A stretch of DNA of 64,000 bases from JAWKOK01 sp963848115 (lineage in GTDB: Bacteria; Chloroflexota; Anaerolineae; Caldilineales; Caldilineaceae): assembly GCA_963848115.1 (NCBI GenBank), contig CAWKCP010000005.1, positions 1 through 64,000 of the forward strand, given 5' to 3'. The notes under the pieces were generated by a model. The model saw nothing but the letters and a program-made list of their open reading frames with translations, had not been told where the DNA came from and did no database searches. Both the position numbers and the translations under genes were made by a program. The first letter of the stretch is position 1. Every line of letters begins with the position of its first letter. Below, piece after piece: positions 25,810 to 35,040 of this stretch.

Positions 25810-28089
25810 ATGAGCCGATATATCGCAACACACGCCATGCGCGGCGCGCAAAGCATCGTTCAGGAGGCCGAAGATCTGTTGCAGCAGGCGCTGGCCGAAA
25901 AGGGCGCCGATGCCAAGGCGGCCTTTCCCAACACCGCTTATCACTTGCCCGTCATCCTGAGTATGACGGGTATGGAGGTCAACACACTGGCCGATCTGGG
26001 ACCGGTGCTGGAAACGGCTCGCGGCCTACTCCATCCGATCCCGACAGATCGTCGCTGGACACCCTACTTGGGCGAGACGCTGGATGCCGGCATGGCGACC
26101 CTCTTTGCTGAGGAGGCCATTGAGGCCATCCGCTTTGGCTACGGTCTTGAACCCCAGCCCTTCGCCGGCATCAATCTGGACGGCGCCAGCTTCACCAGTC
26201 CTGACGTGGGCGCCAACGGTGGAAACGGCCACCTCAATGGTCCGATCGACGATGTGCAATTGCGCTCGTGGGGCATCCAACTGGTGGACGGACGCATGCC
26301 GGGCTTTGCCGCCATCGTCGGCTGCGCCAAATCCAATGAAGTTGCGGTCAAACTGGTGCGCGAGCTTCAACGGCGCAACATCCTCATCTTCCTGAGCGGC
26401 AACGTCAACGGCCGCAGCATCATTCACCAGCTTCAGGAAGAAGGGGTCGAGATGGGCTACGACACCTACATCGTTCCCTTCGGCGCCGACACCATCAGCG
26501 CGATCTATGCCTTGGGCGTCGCAGCGCGCAGCGCACTCACCTTCGGCGGCATGAAGGGCGGCCAGGCGCATGAGATTCTCATGTACAACAAGAACCGTGT
26601 CTTCGCCTTCGTGCTGGCCCTGGGCGAGGTGGACGACCTCAAGTATGCGACTGCGGCCGGGGCCATCAACTTCGGCTTCCCCGTCATCGCCGACACGGTC
26701 ATTCCCGAGATCTTGCCAACCGGCGTCACGACGTATGAACACGTGGTCTCCATGCCCTTCAACGAAATCCAAGGCGTGGATGATTTGGAGCGGGCCGAGA
26801 GACTCGTTCAGAAGGCCATCGAAGTACGCGGCGTAAAAGTGCGTATCTCCGAAGTGCCGGTGCCGGTGCCCTACGGCTCGGCCTTTGAGGGTGAGCGCGT
26901 CCGCAAGGCCGACATGCAGGTGGAATTCGGCGGCAAATATTCCAGAGCCTTCGAGTATTTGCGTATGGTAGAACTCAATCAGGTGGATGACGGCAAGATT
27001 TCCATCATTGGCCCCGGCTTCGACGAGGTGCCTGATGGCGGCTTCATGGACCTGGGCATCGTGGTGGAAGTGGCCGGACGCACCATGCAGAAGGACTTCG
27101 AACCGGTGCTCGAACGCCAGATCCACTACTTCATCAATGCAGCCAGCGGCTTGCAGCACATCGGCCAGCGCGATATTGCCTGGATTCGCATCAGCAAGGC
27201 CGCGGTGCAGAAGGGCTTCAATCTGGAGCACATCGGCAAGATTCTCCACGCGCGGCTGCATGCCGACTTCGGCGCAATTGTCGACAAGGTGCAGGTCAAG
27301 CTCTACACCGACAAGGCTAAGCAAGAGAAGTGGCTCGCGCTCGCCCGCCAGGCCTATGACGAGCGCAATCGCCGCTTGGCCGATCTGACAGACGACGCGG
27401 TCGATGAATTCTACAGTTGCACGCTCTGCCAGTCCTTTGCGCCGAACCATGTCTGCCTGGTCACGCCACAGCGACTGGGTCTTTGTGGGGCCTATAACTG
27501 GCTGGACTGCAAGGCCTCCAACCAGATCAACCCCACGGGTCCCAACCAGCCGATTGACAAGGGTCGGCTACTGGATGACACCAAGGGTTACTGGACCGGG
27601 ACCAACGAATTCCTCCAGCAGGCCTCACATCAACAGGTGCAGGAAGTGGCCGTCTACTCCATCATGGAGAATCCAATGACAGCGTGCGGCTGCTTCGAAT
27701 GCATCGCCATGGTCATCCCCGAGGCCAACGGCATCATGGTCCTCAGCCGCGAGGATCCGAGCATGACGCCCGCCGGCATGACCTTCTCGACACTGGCCGG
27801 TCTGGCGGGCGGTGGCCTGCAAACGCCGGGCATCATGGGTGTGGGCAAGTACTACATGCTCAGCCCCAAGTTTATCCTGGCTGACGGCGGCTTCAAACGG
27901 GTGGTCTGGATGTCCAGCTTCCTCAAGGAGAGCATGGCCGACGAGTTGCGCGAGGTCGCGATACGCGAGGACGATGCCGACCTTATCGACAGGATTGCGG
28001 ACGAGCGTATAGCAACTTCCGTGGAGGAACTGCTCGTGTTCCTGGAAGAGCGAGAGCACCCAGCGCTTACCATGCCGCCCATCTTCTAG
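25810..28089 (+). CDS. acsB: Acetyl-CoA synthase (CODH/ACS alpha, bacterial type)
   Basis: 759 residues, full length for bacterial AcsB, including the N-terminal CODH-interacting domain absent from archaeal CdhC. It condenses CO, a methyl group from the corrinoid protein and CoA. A-cluster ligands match the Moorella spacing: Cys537, Cys540, Cys549 and Cys559 for the [4Fe-4S] part, and Cys626-Gly-Cys628 for the distal nickel. The gene is separated from cooS by one base, so the two are tightly coupled. No frameshift or missing ligand is seen, so it should be active once nickel is inserted. Confidence 0.96.
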   Translation: MSRYIATHAMRGAQSIVQEAEDLLQQALAEKGADAKAAFPNTAYHLPVILSMTGMEVNTLADLGPVLETARGLLHPIPTDRRWTPYLGETLDAGMATLFAEEAIEAIRFGYGLEPQPFAGINLDGASFTSPDVGANGGNGHLNGPIDDVQLRSWGIQLVDGRMPGFAAIVGCAKSNEVAVKLVRELQRRNILIFLSGNVNGRSIIHQLQEEGVEMGYDTYIVPFGADTISAIYALGVAARSALTFGGMKGGQAHEILMYNKNRVFAFVLALGEVDDLKYATAAGAINFGFPVIADTVIPEILPTGVTTYEHVVSMPFNEIQGVDDLERAERLVQKAIEVRGVKVRISEVPVPVPYGSAFEGERVRKADMQVEFGGKYSRAFEYLRMVELNQVDDGKISIIGPGFDEVPDGGFMDLGIVVEVAGRTMQKDFEPVLERQIHYFINAASGLQHIGQRDIAWIRISKAAVQKGFNLEHIGKILHARLHADFGAIVDKVQVKLYTDKAKQEKWLALARQAYDERNRRLADLTDDAVDEFYSCTLCQSFAPNHVCLVTPQRLGLCGAYNWLDCKASNQINPTGPNQPIDKGRLLDDTKGYWTGTNEFLQQASHQQVQEVAVYSIMENPMTACGCFECIAMVIPEANGIMVLSREDPSMTPAGMTFSTLAGLAGGGLQTPGIMGVGKYYMLSPKFILADGGFKRVVWMSSFLKESMADELREVAIREDDADLIDRIADERIATSVEELLVFLEEREHPALTMPPIF

Positions 28090-28107
28090 ACAAAAGGAGC
28101 AGCACCG

Positions 28108-29076
28108 ATGCCGATTCAAACGCCGATTGAGAAGTGGAGCGGCCAAGTACAGACCCTCACGCTGGGCGCAACGCCGGCCGACGGCGGTACCCGCACGCGC
28201 ACGGTGACGGTGGGGGGCGAGACCACGCTGCCCTTCCTCCAGTTTGAAGGAGAAATCCCCCATCTACCCGTGGCCGCCATCGAGATCAAGAGCCGCCGTC
28301 CGACCGACTGGTCGCCACTGCTTCAGGATGCATGGGGAGACGCACTGGATGATCCCGCTGCGTGGGCGCACGCAGCAGAGGAAGTCGGGGCCGATCTCAT
28401 TCAACTCACACTGACGCTGGAGGATACGCCGGCTGACGCCCAGGCCGTGCTCCGCGACGTCCTGGCAGCGACGGGTCTGCCGCTGCTCGTCTTCGGGCCA
28501 GGCCAGGCCGACAAGGACAACGAACTGATCGTGCCGATTGCCGCAGCGGGCGAAGGCGAGCGCCTCGTGTTGGGCGTATGTGAAGACAAGAACTACCGCA
28601 CCATGGTCGCCGCGGCCCTGGCCCACGGACACCTGGTCGACTCTCGTACGCCTATGGACGTCAACCTGGCCAAGCAACTCATCATTCTCATCCAAGACAT
28701 GGGATTGGCGCTGGATCGTATCCTCATGGATCCGTCTACGGGAGCGCTGGGCTATGGCATTGAGTACGGTTACTCGGTCATGGAGCGACTGCGCTTGGCG
28801 GCGCTCCAGGGCGATGCCATGACGCAATTGCCTATGATCGTGTCGCCGGGCGAGGAGGCTTGGAAGACCAAAGAGGCCAAGGTCGGCGCGGGTCTGCCTG
28901 AAGGCTGGGGAGACTGGCCCGAGCGCGCCATCCATTGGGAGACCTTGACGGCCATGACCCTGATCCAGTCCGGCGCCGATGTCGTTACCCTGCGCCATCC
29001 CGAATCACTGCGCCGGGTTCAACGCACCGTTGCCGCATTGATGAGCGAAGCCGTGCCCGAACCGGTGATGGCGTGA
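28108..29076 (+). CDS. acsD: Corrinoid iron-sulfur protein small subunit
   Basis: 322 residues. The TIM-barrel CdhD/AcsD subunit pairs with AcsC to bind the corrinoid that carries the methyl group between AcsE and AcsB. Recognisable blocks include FEGEIPHLPVAAIEIKSRRP at about 45-65, GADLIQLTLTLEDTP at about 95, and the late GLPEGWGDWPERAIHWETLT followed by SGADVVTLRHPES. There is no Fe-S motif, as expected for this subunit. AGGAG precedes the start. It lies 18 nt after acsB in an order (A-B-D-C) that differs from Moorella. Confidence 0.93.
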   Translation: MPIQTPIEKWSGQVQTLTLGATPADGGTRTRTVTVGGETTLPFLQFEGEIPHLPVAAIEIKSRRPTDWSPLLQDAWGDALDDPAAWAHAAEEVGADLIQLTLTLEDTPADAQAVLRDVLAATGLPLLVFGPGQADKDNELIVPIAAAGEGERLVLGVCEDKNYRTMVAAALAHGHLVDSRTPMDVNLAKQLIILIQDMGLALDRILMDPSTGALGYGIEYGYSVMERLRLAALQGDAMTQLPMIVSPGEEAWKTKEAKVGAGLPEGWGDWPERAIHWETLTAMTLIQSGADVVTLRHPESLRRVQRTVAALMSEAVPEPVMA

Positions 29077-29172
29077 AGGAGGAAGGGGTGACGAGGGGCG
29101 CTGCTAGGCTTGCAAGAGGCGCCTCGTCCCTCGCTCCCCGCCCCTTGCCACCCAAAACAGGAGCAACCAACC

Positions 29173-30531
29173 ATGGCCTTAACAGGATTGCAGATTTTCA
29201 AGCTATTGCCCAAGACCAACTGTAAGGAGTGCGGCTTCCCCACCTGCCTGGCCTTTGCCATGAAATTGGCGGCCAAGCAGGCCGAACTGGCTGACTGTCC
29301 CTATGTGAGCGACGAGGCCAAGGTCCAGCTCGAAAGCGCGGCCGCGCCGCCCGTACGTCTGGTAACGATCAGCAGCAACGGCAACAAGCTGGCCGCCGGC
29401 AACGAGACCGTACTCTTTCGGCACGAGAAAACCTTCTTCCACGCACCGGGACTCTTCGTGCGGGTGCGCGACACCCAACCCGTCGACGAAGTTGCTGCAC
29501 TGGCCGAGGAAGTCGCGACATACAAGGTCGACTATGTCGGTCTGGATTTGGCCTTCGACGGCATGGCGGTCGAGTGCGCGTCGGGCGAGGCCGAGACCTT
29601 TCGCCGATGCGTGGAGACCGTGAGGGCGGTCAATCATGGCAACCTGATCTTGATGAGCGAGGACGCCGACCTGCTGGAGGCGGGTCTGGAAGCCGCACTA
29701 GAAGTCGGTCAGAGCGTGACGCCCCTGCTCTATGCGGCCAACGCCAACAACTGGCAGGAGATGGCTGCAGTCGCCAAACGCAACAAGGTGCCGCTGGCAG
29801 TTGCAGGTACGACATTGGACGAGTTGGCCCAGTTGACCGGTCAGATCAGCGCTGCGGGCATCGAGGACCTGGTGCTGGCGCCGTCGACCACAGACTTCGC
29901 CGGCTCACTATCTATGTTGACGCAGTTGCGCCGTCTGGCCCTCAAGTATGGCAAGCGCGAACTGGGCTACCCCATCCTGACCCTGCCTGGAATGGGTGTG
30001 GAAGATCCGGCCGACGAGGCCACGCTGGCCGCACAGCAGATCGCCAAGTATGCCGGCTTCGTCGTCTTGGATCAGTTCACTCCTGCCCTGGCCTATGCCC
30101 TGCTGGTGCTGCGCCAGAACATCTTCACCGACCCACAGAAGCCTATCCAGGTGCAGCCCGGTCTCTACGAGATCAACGGTCCGTCGCCGGATGCGCCGCT
30201 TTTGGTCACCACCAACTTCTCCATCACCTACTTCAGCGTAGCCAATGAGGTGGACAGTTCGGGCTTGCCCGGCTGGCTGCTCGTGGCCGATGCAGAAGGC
30301 ATGAGCGTGCTCACAGCCTGGGCCGCCGGCAAGTTCGACGCCTCGACCATCGCCAAAGGCGTGAAGGAGACCGGCGCGGTCGACAAGATCAACCATCGAC
30401 GCATCATCATTCCCGGCCAGGTGGCCGTCCTCTCCGGTGAATTGGAAGAAGAGTTGCCCGGCTGGGAGATCCAGGTCGGTCCCCGTGAGGCAGTCGATCT
30501 GCCGAGCTATCTCAAGGTGATGGCCGGGTAG
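29173..30531 (+). CDS. acsC: Corrinoid iron-sulfur protein large subunit
   Basis: 452 residues. The N-terminal domain has the single [4Fe-4S] site of CFeSP: CKECGFPTC with a fourth Cys at CPY about 17 residues later. A TIM barrel and a C-terminal corrinoid-binding Rossmann domain (about 320-452, LVTTNFSITYFSVANEVD) follow. The start at 29173 is chosen because AGGAG lies 9 nt upstream and the protein then begins MALTGLQIFKLLPKTNCK as in the family. The 96-bp gap after acsD contains a GC-rich hairpin (about 29091-29127). Confidence 0.93.
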   Translation: MALTGLQIFKLLPKTNCKECGFPTCLAFAMKLAAKQAELADCPYVSDEAKVQLESAAAPPVRLVTISSNGNKLAAGNETVLFRHEKTFFHAPGLFVRVRDTQPVDEVAALAEEVATYKVDYVGLDLAFDGMAVECASGEAETFRRCVETVRAVNHGNLILMSEDADLLEAGLEAALEVGQSVTPLLYAANANNWQEMAAVAKRNKVPLAVAGTTLDELAQLTGQISAAGIEDLVLAPSTTDFAGSLSMLTQLRRLALKYGKRELGYPILTLPGMGVEDPADEATLAAQQIAKYAGFVVLDQFTPALAYALLVLRQNIFTDPQKPIQVQPGLYEINGPSPDAPLLVTTNFSITYFSVANEVDSSGLPGWLLVADAEGMSVLTAWAAGKFDASTIAKGVKETGAVDKINHRRIIIPGQVAVLSGELEEELPGWEIQVGPREAVDLPSYLKVMAG

Positions 30532-30543
30532 ACTCCTGGAACA

Positions 30544-30576
30544 ACAGACCTGGTTTCTGACAGAAACCAGGTCTGT
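30544..30576. repeat. Perfect intercistronic hairpin between acsC and the activator gene
   Basis: ACAGACCTGGTTTCTG and its complement CAGAAACCAGGTCTGT flank a single base. It starts 13 nt after the acsC stop and is not followed by a T-tract, so it is unlikely to be a simple terminator. It could be a mobile palindrome or an mRNA processing or stability signal that separates the catalytic genes from the accessory genes. Confidence 0.6.
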
Positions 30577-30602
30577 GATCCCATCGACGGAAATTGTACA
30601 TC

Positions 30603-32558
30603 ATGACAAGTTGCACCGTCACCCTTCAACCTATGCAGGCGACCGTTACGGTTCCCTTCGGCACCCTGATTGTCGAGGCGACGCACGCTGCCGGGCTGGA
30701 CTTGCACGTCCCCTGCGGCGGGCAGGGCCGCTGCGGCCGCTGCGCAGTCCTAGTCGACAATGGCCATGTGCGCCGGCGATCAAGCCTGCGGCTTTCACCG
30801 GCCGACCTGGCTCGTGGCTTTGCGCTTGCCTGCCAGACGGTCATCGAGGGCGATACAGCGATCATCCTGCTGCCCCAGGAGAAGGTCGAGCGCCGGCTGA
30901 CCACCGATCGCACCGCACCGGATAGCCAGATCCCGCTGCACTATGACCCGGCCGTCGACCAGCCGCTGTCCGCCCTCTATGTGGAGTTGGATCCGCCCAG
31001 CCTCGCCGATCAGACCGACGACTGGTCACGGCTGCACGCAACATTGCGTCGAGAACATGGCGTCGAGAGGCTGACAACTGACCTGCCGCTACTGCGCAGG
31101 CTGGGGTCAACGCTGCGCGACGCCGACTGGCAGGTGACGGCCGTCGTCGAATCGGACACATGGCAGCAGCCGGACGGTCCGGCGCGGCTCATTGATCTCC
31201 TGCCCGGCCGGCGTACGGAGCGGCTGCTGGGTGCGGCGCTGGACATCGGCACCACCAGCAATGTGGTCTATCTGGTGGATCTGCTAAGCGGCAAAGTGTT
31301 GGCCCGCACCGTGGACTACAACGGCCAAATCACCCGGGGTGAAGACGTGATCTCGCGCATCATCTACGCGGGAAAGAACGACGGCCTGGACGAGTTGCAG
31401 CACTTGGTCATCGACACCTTCAACCGGCTACTGGCACAGGCGGCCAAACGTGTCAACGCGGCAAACGAGAATATTTACAAGGCGACCGTGGCGGGCAATA
31501 GCACGATGATGCACCTCTTTCTGGGCCTGCCGCCCGAGTCAATCCGGCTCTCGCCCTTCATCACTGCTGCGAATCAGCTGCCGCCGGTCCAGGCTGGCGA
31601 ACTGGGTCTCGCCATTCATCCTCTCGCCACAGTCGACTGCCTGCCCGGCGTGGCCAGCTATGTCGGCTCGGACATCAGCGCCGGCGTCGTCAGTTCGGGC
31701 ATGAGCAGGGCGGAAGAGCTGACGCTCTTTCTCGACGTCGGCACCAACGGCGAGACGGCCTTGGGCACGCATGACTGGATGCTCTCGTGCGCCTGCTCGG
31801 CCGGACCAGCCTTCGAAGGCGCGGGCGTCGAGCATGGCATGCGCGCCACAGTTGGGGCCATCGAGGAAGTATGGGTGAACAGCGCAACTTACGAGCCGAC
31901 GTACCGGGTCATCGGCAACGATCCTCCTGCAGGCATCTGCGGCTCCGGACTCATCGCGCTGCTGGCCGAGCTCTTTATTACCGGCGTGATCGATCGCTCC
32001 GGCAATCTCAACAGTTGCCTAGGCATAAACCGCGTTCGCGAGGGTGACCACGGTCCCGAGTACGTGGTCGCCTGGGCCGACGAGACAGCCCACGGTCAGG
32101 ATATCGCCCTCACCAAGGTGGATATCGACAATCTGTTGCGCGCCAAGGCCGCCATCTACGCCGGGTACACAGTCCTCTGTCGAAGCGTGGGCGTGGATCC
32201 GGCAGAGGTGACACACGTGCTCATCGGCGGCGCGTTCGGCCAGTACATCAACATCGAAAAAGCCGTCCAGATCGGTCTGCTGCCCGATCTGCCCTGGGAA
32301 CGATTTCACTTCCTGGGCAACACATCGGTCAAGGGTGCGTACATGGCGCTACTCAGTCGTGATATCCGGATCGAGATCGCGGAGGCTGCTGCCAAGCTGA
32401 CCTATCTGGAGTTGTCGGCCGACAACGTTTTCTACGACTGCTTCACCTCGGCGCTCTTCCTGCCCCATACCGAGATCAGCCGCTTTCCATCTGTTCAGGC
32501 GCTGTTGAGAAATGGCCGAGGAGAAGTCGAAGAGCAGCCCAAGGGGGTTCCGGCATGA
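30603..32558 (+). CDS. acsV: Reductive activator of the corrinoid protein (RACo, DUF4445)
   Basis: About 651 residues. A plant-type [2Fe-2S] ferredoxin domain comes first: Cys38, Cys44, Cys47 and Cys77. The DUF4445 ASKHA ATPase part follows, with ALDIGTTSNVVYLVDL, AGNSTMMHLFLG, DVGTNGETALG and GGAFGQYINIEKAVQIGLLP. RACo uses ATP to re-reduce the inactive Co(II) corrinoid of CFeSP to Co(I). A TTG at 30594 is an alternative start. Its end overlaps the next gene by 4 nt. The best match by context is the CODH/ACS-linked activator rather than the methyltransferase-linked RamA type. Confidence 0.9.
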   Translation: MTSCTVTLQPMQATVTVPFGTLIVEATHAAGLDLHVPCGGQGRCGRCAVLVDNGHVRRRSSLRLSPADLARGFALACQTVIEGDTAIILLPQEKVERRLTTDRTAPDSQIPLHYDPAVDQPLSALYVELDPPSLADQTDDWSRLHATLRREHGVERLTTDLPLLRRLGSTLRDADWQVTAVVESDTWQQPDGPARLIDLLPGRRTERLLGAALDIGTTSNVVYLVDLLSGKVLARTVDYNGQITRGEDVISRIIYAGKNDGLDELQHLVIDTFNRLLAQAAKRVNAANENIYKATVAGNSTMMHLFLGLPPESIRLSPFITAANQLPPVQAGELGLAIHPLATVDCLPGVASYVGSDISAGVVSSGMSRAEELTLFLDVGTNGETALGTHDWMLSCACSAGPAFEGAGVEHGMRATVGAIEEVWVNSATYEPTYRVIGNDPPAGICGSGLIALLAELFITGVIDRSGNLNSCLGINRVREGDHGPEYVVAWADETAHGQDIALTKVDIDNLLRAKAAIYAGYTVLCRSVGVDPAEVTHVLIGGAFGQYINIEKAVQIGLLPDLPWERFHFLGNTSVKGAYMALLSRDIRIEIAEAAAKLTYLELSADNVFYDCFTSALFLPHTEISRFPSVQALLRNGRGEVEEQPKGVPA

Positions 32559-33244
32559 GCCAACCGACCGTTTTCGACCGAAACCCGAGGCTGACCCAGC
32601 CTGCCGGGCGTTTGGCCTGGCAGGAGAGTTTCGGACCGATGCTGGGCGAGTTGCGTGCGCAGTTGCAGGATCGCCATCCAAGTCAGATCGCTGCCCTCTC
32701 CGGGGCGGCGTGGGATGAATCGGCCTGTGCATTTTCCATCGCCTGGCTGGACCGTACGTTCCGCATCACCTGGCCTGATCTAGTAGCCTATGCCGACGAG
32801 GCCGGCGAACCATCGCCAGCCAGCACGCAGGGGTTGCTGCTCTACTACCTCGCCAAGGCAGACGGCACGCCGCCCGCCGGTCATTGGATCGGCTTCCGGG
32901 AATTGCCCGATGGCTGGCTCTATCATCAGGCCTTCCAGGGCTACACGGGCAACCGGCTGGTGCAGGCGCTGGACAATGACACCACCGCGTTGCCAGCGGC
33001 AGCCAAAGCCCTGGGCGGCACGACGACCGACCTGGGCGACTACGGCTTCTCCTTCCCGATCTTGCCGCGCATCCAGCTCGCCATCGTCTACTGGTTGGGC
33101 GACGACGAATTTACACCGCAGGCCAAAGTCCTCTTCGACGCTGCCGCAGGTCAATATCTGCCAATCGATGGGCTCGCCCATCTGGGCAGCGACCTGGTGA
33201 GCCGAATATTGAAGGAGATCCATTTAGGAGCACACAGCGTATGA
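32555..33244 (+). CDS. DUF3786 protein, CODH/ACS-associated
   Basis: 229 residues, soluble, no Fe-S motif. Features of DUF3786 are DESACAFSIAWLDRTFRITW, the central LLLYYLAKADGTPPAGHWIG with FRELPDG, and the late PILPRIQLAIVYWLGDDEF. The family recurs beside corrinoid and CODH/ACS genes in anaerobes but has no established function. Here it overlaps RACo upstream and CooC downstream by 4 nt each, so it is made in step with the activation factors. Inference: an assembly or activation accessory protein. Confidence 0.82.
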   Translation: MSQPTVFDRNPRLTQPAGRLAWQESFGPMLGELRAQLQDRHPSQIAALSGAAWDESACAFSIAWLDRTFRITWPDLVAYADEAGEPSPASTQGLLLYYLAKADGTPPAGHWIGFRELPDGWLYHQAFQGYTGNRLVQALDNDTTALPAAAKALGGTTTDLGDYGFSFPILPRIQLAIVYWLGDDEFTPQAKVLFDAAAGQYLPIDGLAHLGSDLVSRILKEIHLGAHSV

Positions 33245-34023
33245 GCACTACGACAATTGCCCTGGCCGGCAAAGGCGGTACCGGCAAGACGACCTTCGCC
33301 TCCCTCATAATTCGATATCTGATTGAACACGGCTCGCCCAGCATTCTGGCCATTGACGCCGATCCCAGCGCCAATCTCAATCTTGCCTTGGGCATGCCGC
33401 TGGAGCAGACCATCGGCGACATTCGTGAAGAGATGCTGGCCCAGGTCAACCCCGTCAGCGGGGCCATCAACAGCAACCCGGGCATGACCAAGCTCGACTA
33501 CCTCGACCTCCAAATTGAATACGCGCTAGTCGAGGGCGACGACGTGGATCTGCTGGCCATGGGCCGGCCGGAAGGGCCGGGCTGCTACTGCGCGGTCAAC
33601 CATATACTGCGCGACATCGTCGACCGCCGCGGCCGCAGCTATGACTACGTACTAATCGACAACGAGGCGGGCATGGAACATCTCAGCCGGCGCACAACCC
33701 GGGACGTGGACGTGCTCTATGTAGTGACCGATCCGACCGTACGCGGCGTGGTTGCAGCCGGCCGCATTGCAGGTCTTCGCGACGAACTCGACATCAACAT
33801 CAAGCAAGTCTATCTGATTGTCAATCGTGTGCAGGGCGAGTTAACACCGGCTCTGCGTGCCGCCATCGATGAGACGGACGTGACACTGGGCGGCATTATT
33901 CCCAGCGATCCGTTGGTGATGGAGTTTGACGCCGCCGGGCAGCCGCTGATCGGACTGCCCGAGGAGTCGGTCATGCGGCGCGCCGCTGACGAGATCGCCC
34001 ACCGCACATTGGCCGGCGGATAG
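33241..34023 (+). CDS. cooC: CooC-type nickel-insertion ATPase
   Basis: 260 residues, MinD/ParA-like ATPase of the CooC/AcsF group that matures the nickel clusters of CODH or ACS. Deviant Walker A is GKGGTGKTT (residues 10-18), the IDADPSANL block follows, and the dimer-interface CxC metal-binding motif is Cys115-Tyr-Cys117 (GPGCYCAVN). It overlaps the DUF3786 gene by 4 nt. A second CooC-like gene ends the operon at 36542, so the two may serve the C- and A-clusters respectively. Confidence 0.9.
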   Translation: MSTTTIALAGKGGTGKTTFASLIIRYLIEHGSPSILAIDADPSANLNLALGMPLEQTIGDIREEMLAQVNPVSGAINSNPGMTKLDYLDLQIEYALVEGDDVDLLAMGRPEGPGCYCAVNHILRDIVDRRGRSYDYVLIDNEAGMEHLSRRTTRDVDVLYVVTDPTVRGVVAAGRIAGLRDELDINIKQVYLIVNRVQGELTPALRAAIDETDVTLGGIIPSDPLVMEFDAAGQPLIGLPEESVMRRAADEIAHRTLAGG

Positions 34024-34086
34024 TAGCAGTCTGAGCGAAAATGAAAGTCCAAGATCGGCACAGCTCGTACCAAAGGGAGCGCACCC

Positions 34087-35013
34087 ATGTACATGATCGG
34101 CGAGAATATCCACATCATTTCCCCACGCGTCAAGGAGGCTCTGGCGGCGCGAGATGGCCTCTTCTTCACGGAGCTGGCCCATCGCCAGGTAGAGGCGGGA
34201 GCGCAGGCGCTGGATCTCAATATTGGCCCGCGCAAGAAGGACGGCCCGGCGGTGATGGAATGGCTCATTGAGCAGGCCGGCGCGGGCGCGCCGAACGCCG
34301 TCTTCTCGCTGGACACGACCAATCTGGCCGCGATCGAGGCCGGCCTCCAGAAACTTCCCCGGGGCCGGGCCATCATCAACTCCACCTCGGCCGCTCCGGA
34401 ACGAATGGCAACTGTGCCGCCGCTGGCCGCACAGTATGGGGCCAAACTGATTGCCCTGACCATGGGCAGCGGCATGATCCCCGTCAAGGCCGATGAACGC
34501 GTGGAGATTGCGCTCGAACAACTTATCCCCAATGCGCTGGAGGTGGGCGTAGCAATCGAAGATCTCATCATCGATCCGCTGGTCTTGACCGTCTCCGGAT
34601 GCCAGGAGTACTGCCCCGAATGCATCGAAGCGGTGCGCACCCTCAAATTTGCCTGGGATCCGCCGCCGCTGGTGAGCGTCGGGCTCTCCAATGTCTCCAA
34701 CGCAGTGCCGAGGGAGATGCGTCCCCTCATCAACCAGGTCTACCTGGTCATGTTGATGGCTGCGGGCGTAGACATCATCATTGCGGATCCGCTGGATGAG
34801 GAGTTGAGGAGGACAATCCGCACCATCGAAGAACGAGATGATACGACGCCGGTCAGCGCACTCTATCTCTTGCTCCACGACCGCACGGCTGCGATGGAGG
34901 AACTGACGCGTGACGACGTCGATATGCTCGACTCGGAGCAGGCAGCCATCTTCAAGACCGTACAAGTGTTGCTCAACCAGGTTATCTATACCGATTCGTA
35001 TCTGCGCTTCTAG
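34087..35013 (+). CDS. acsE: Methyltetrahydrofolate:corrinoid iron-sulfur protein methyltransferase
   Basis: 308 residues, pterin-binding TIM barrel of the AcsE/MetH family. It transfers the methyl group of methyl-THF to Co(I) of CFeSP. Motifs are MIGENIHIISPRVKEAL, DLNIGPRKKDGPAVMEWLIE (pterin contact), SLDTTN, INSTSA, MGSGMI, DPLVLTVSG and SVGLSNVSNAVP. AAGGGAG precedes the ATG. It lies between the first CooC gene and the reductase fusion, linking the methyl and carbonyl branches in one transcript. Confidence 0.94.
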   Translation: MYMIGENIHIISPRVKEALAARDGLFFTELAHRQVEAGAQALDLNIGPRKKDGPAVMEWLIEQAGAGAPNAVFSLDTTNLAAIEAGLQKLPRGRAIINSTSAAPERMATVPPLAAQYGAKLIALTMGSGMIPVKADERVEIALEQLIPNALEVGVAIEDLIIDPLVLTVSGCQEYCPECIEAVRTLKFAWDPPPLVSVGLSNVSNAVPREMRPLINQVYLVMLMAAGVDIIIADPLDEELRRTIRTIEERDDTTPVSALYLLLHDRTAAMEELTRDDVDMLDSEQAAIFKTVQVLLNQVIYTDSYLRF

Positions 35014-35040
35014 CGGAAAGGGTAACCAAGGAGGTTCATC

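Noticed and set aside
26026..27450. A 474-codon open frame on the minus strand opposite acsB
   Set aside because: It is the antisense shadow of a high-GC gene with strong codon bias; no ribosome site and no family text, while acsB has complete metal ligands.
33841..34965. Long minus-strand frames opposite cooC and acsE
   Set aside because: Shadow frames of conserved plus-strand genes, rich in Arg/His/Gly as expected from antisense of GC-rich coding DNA.
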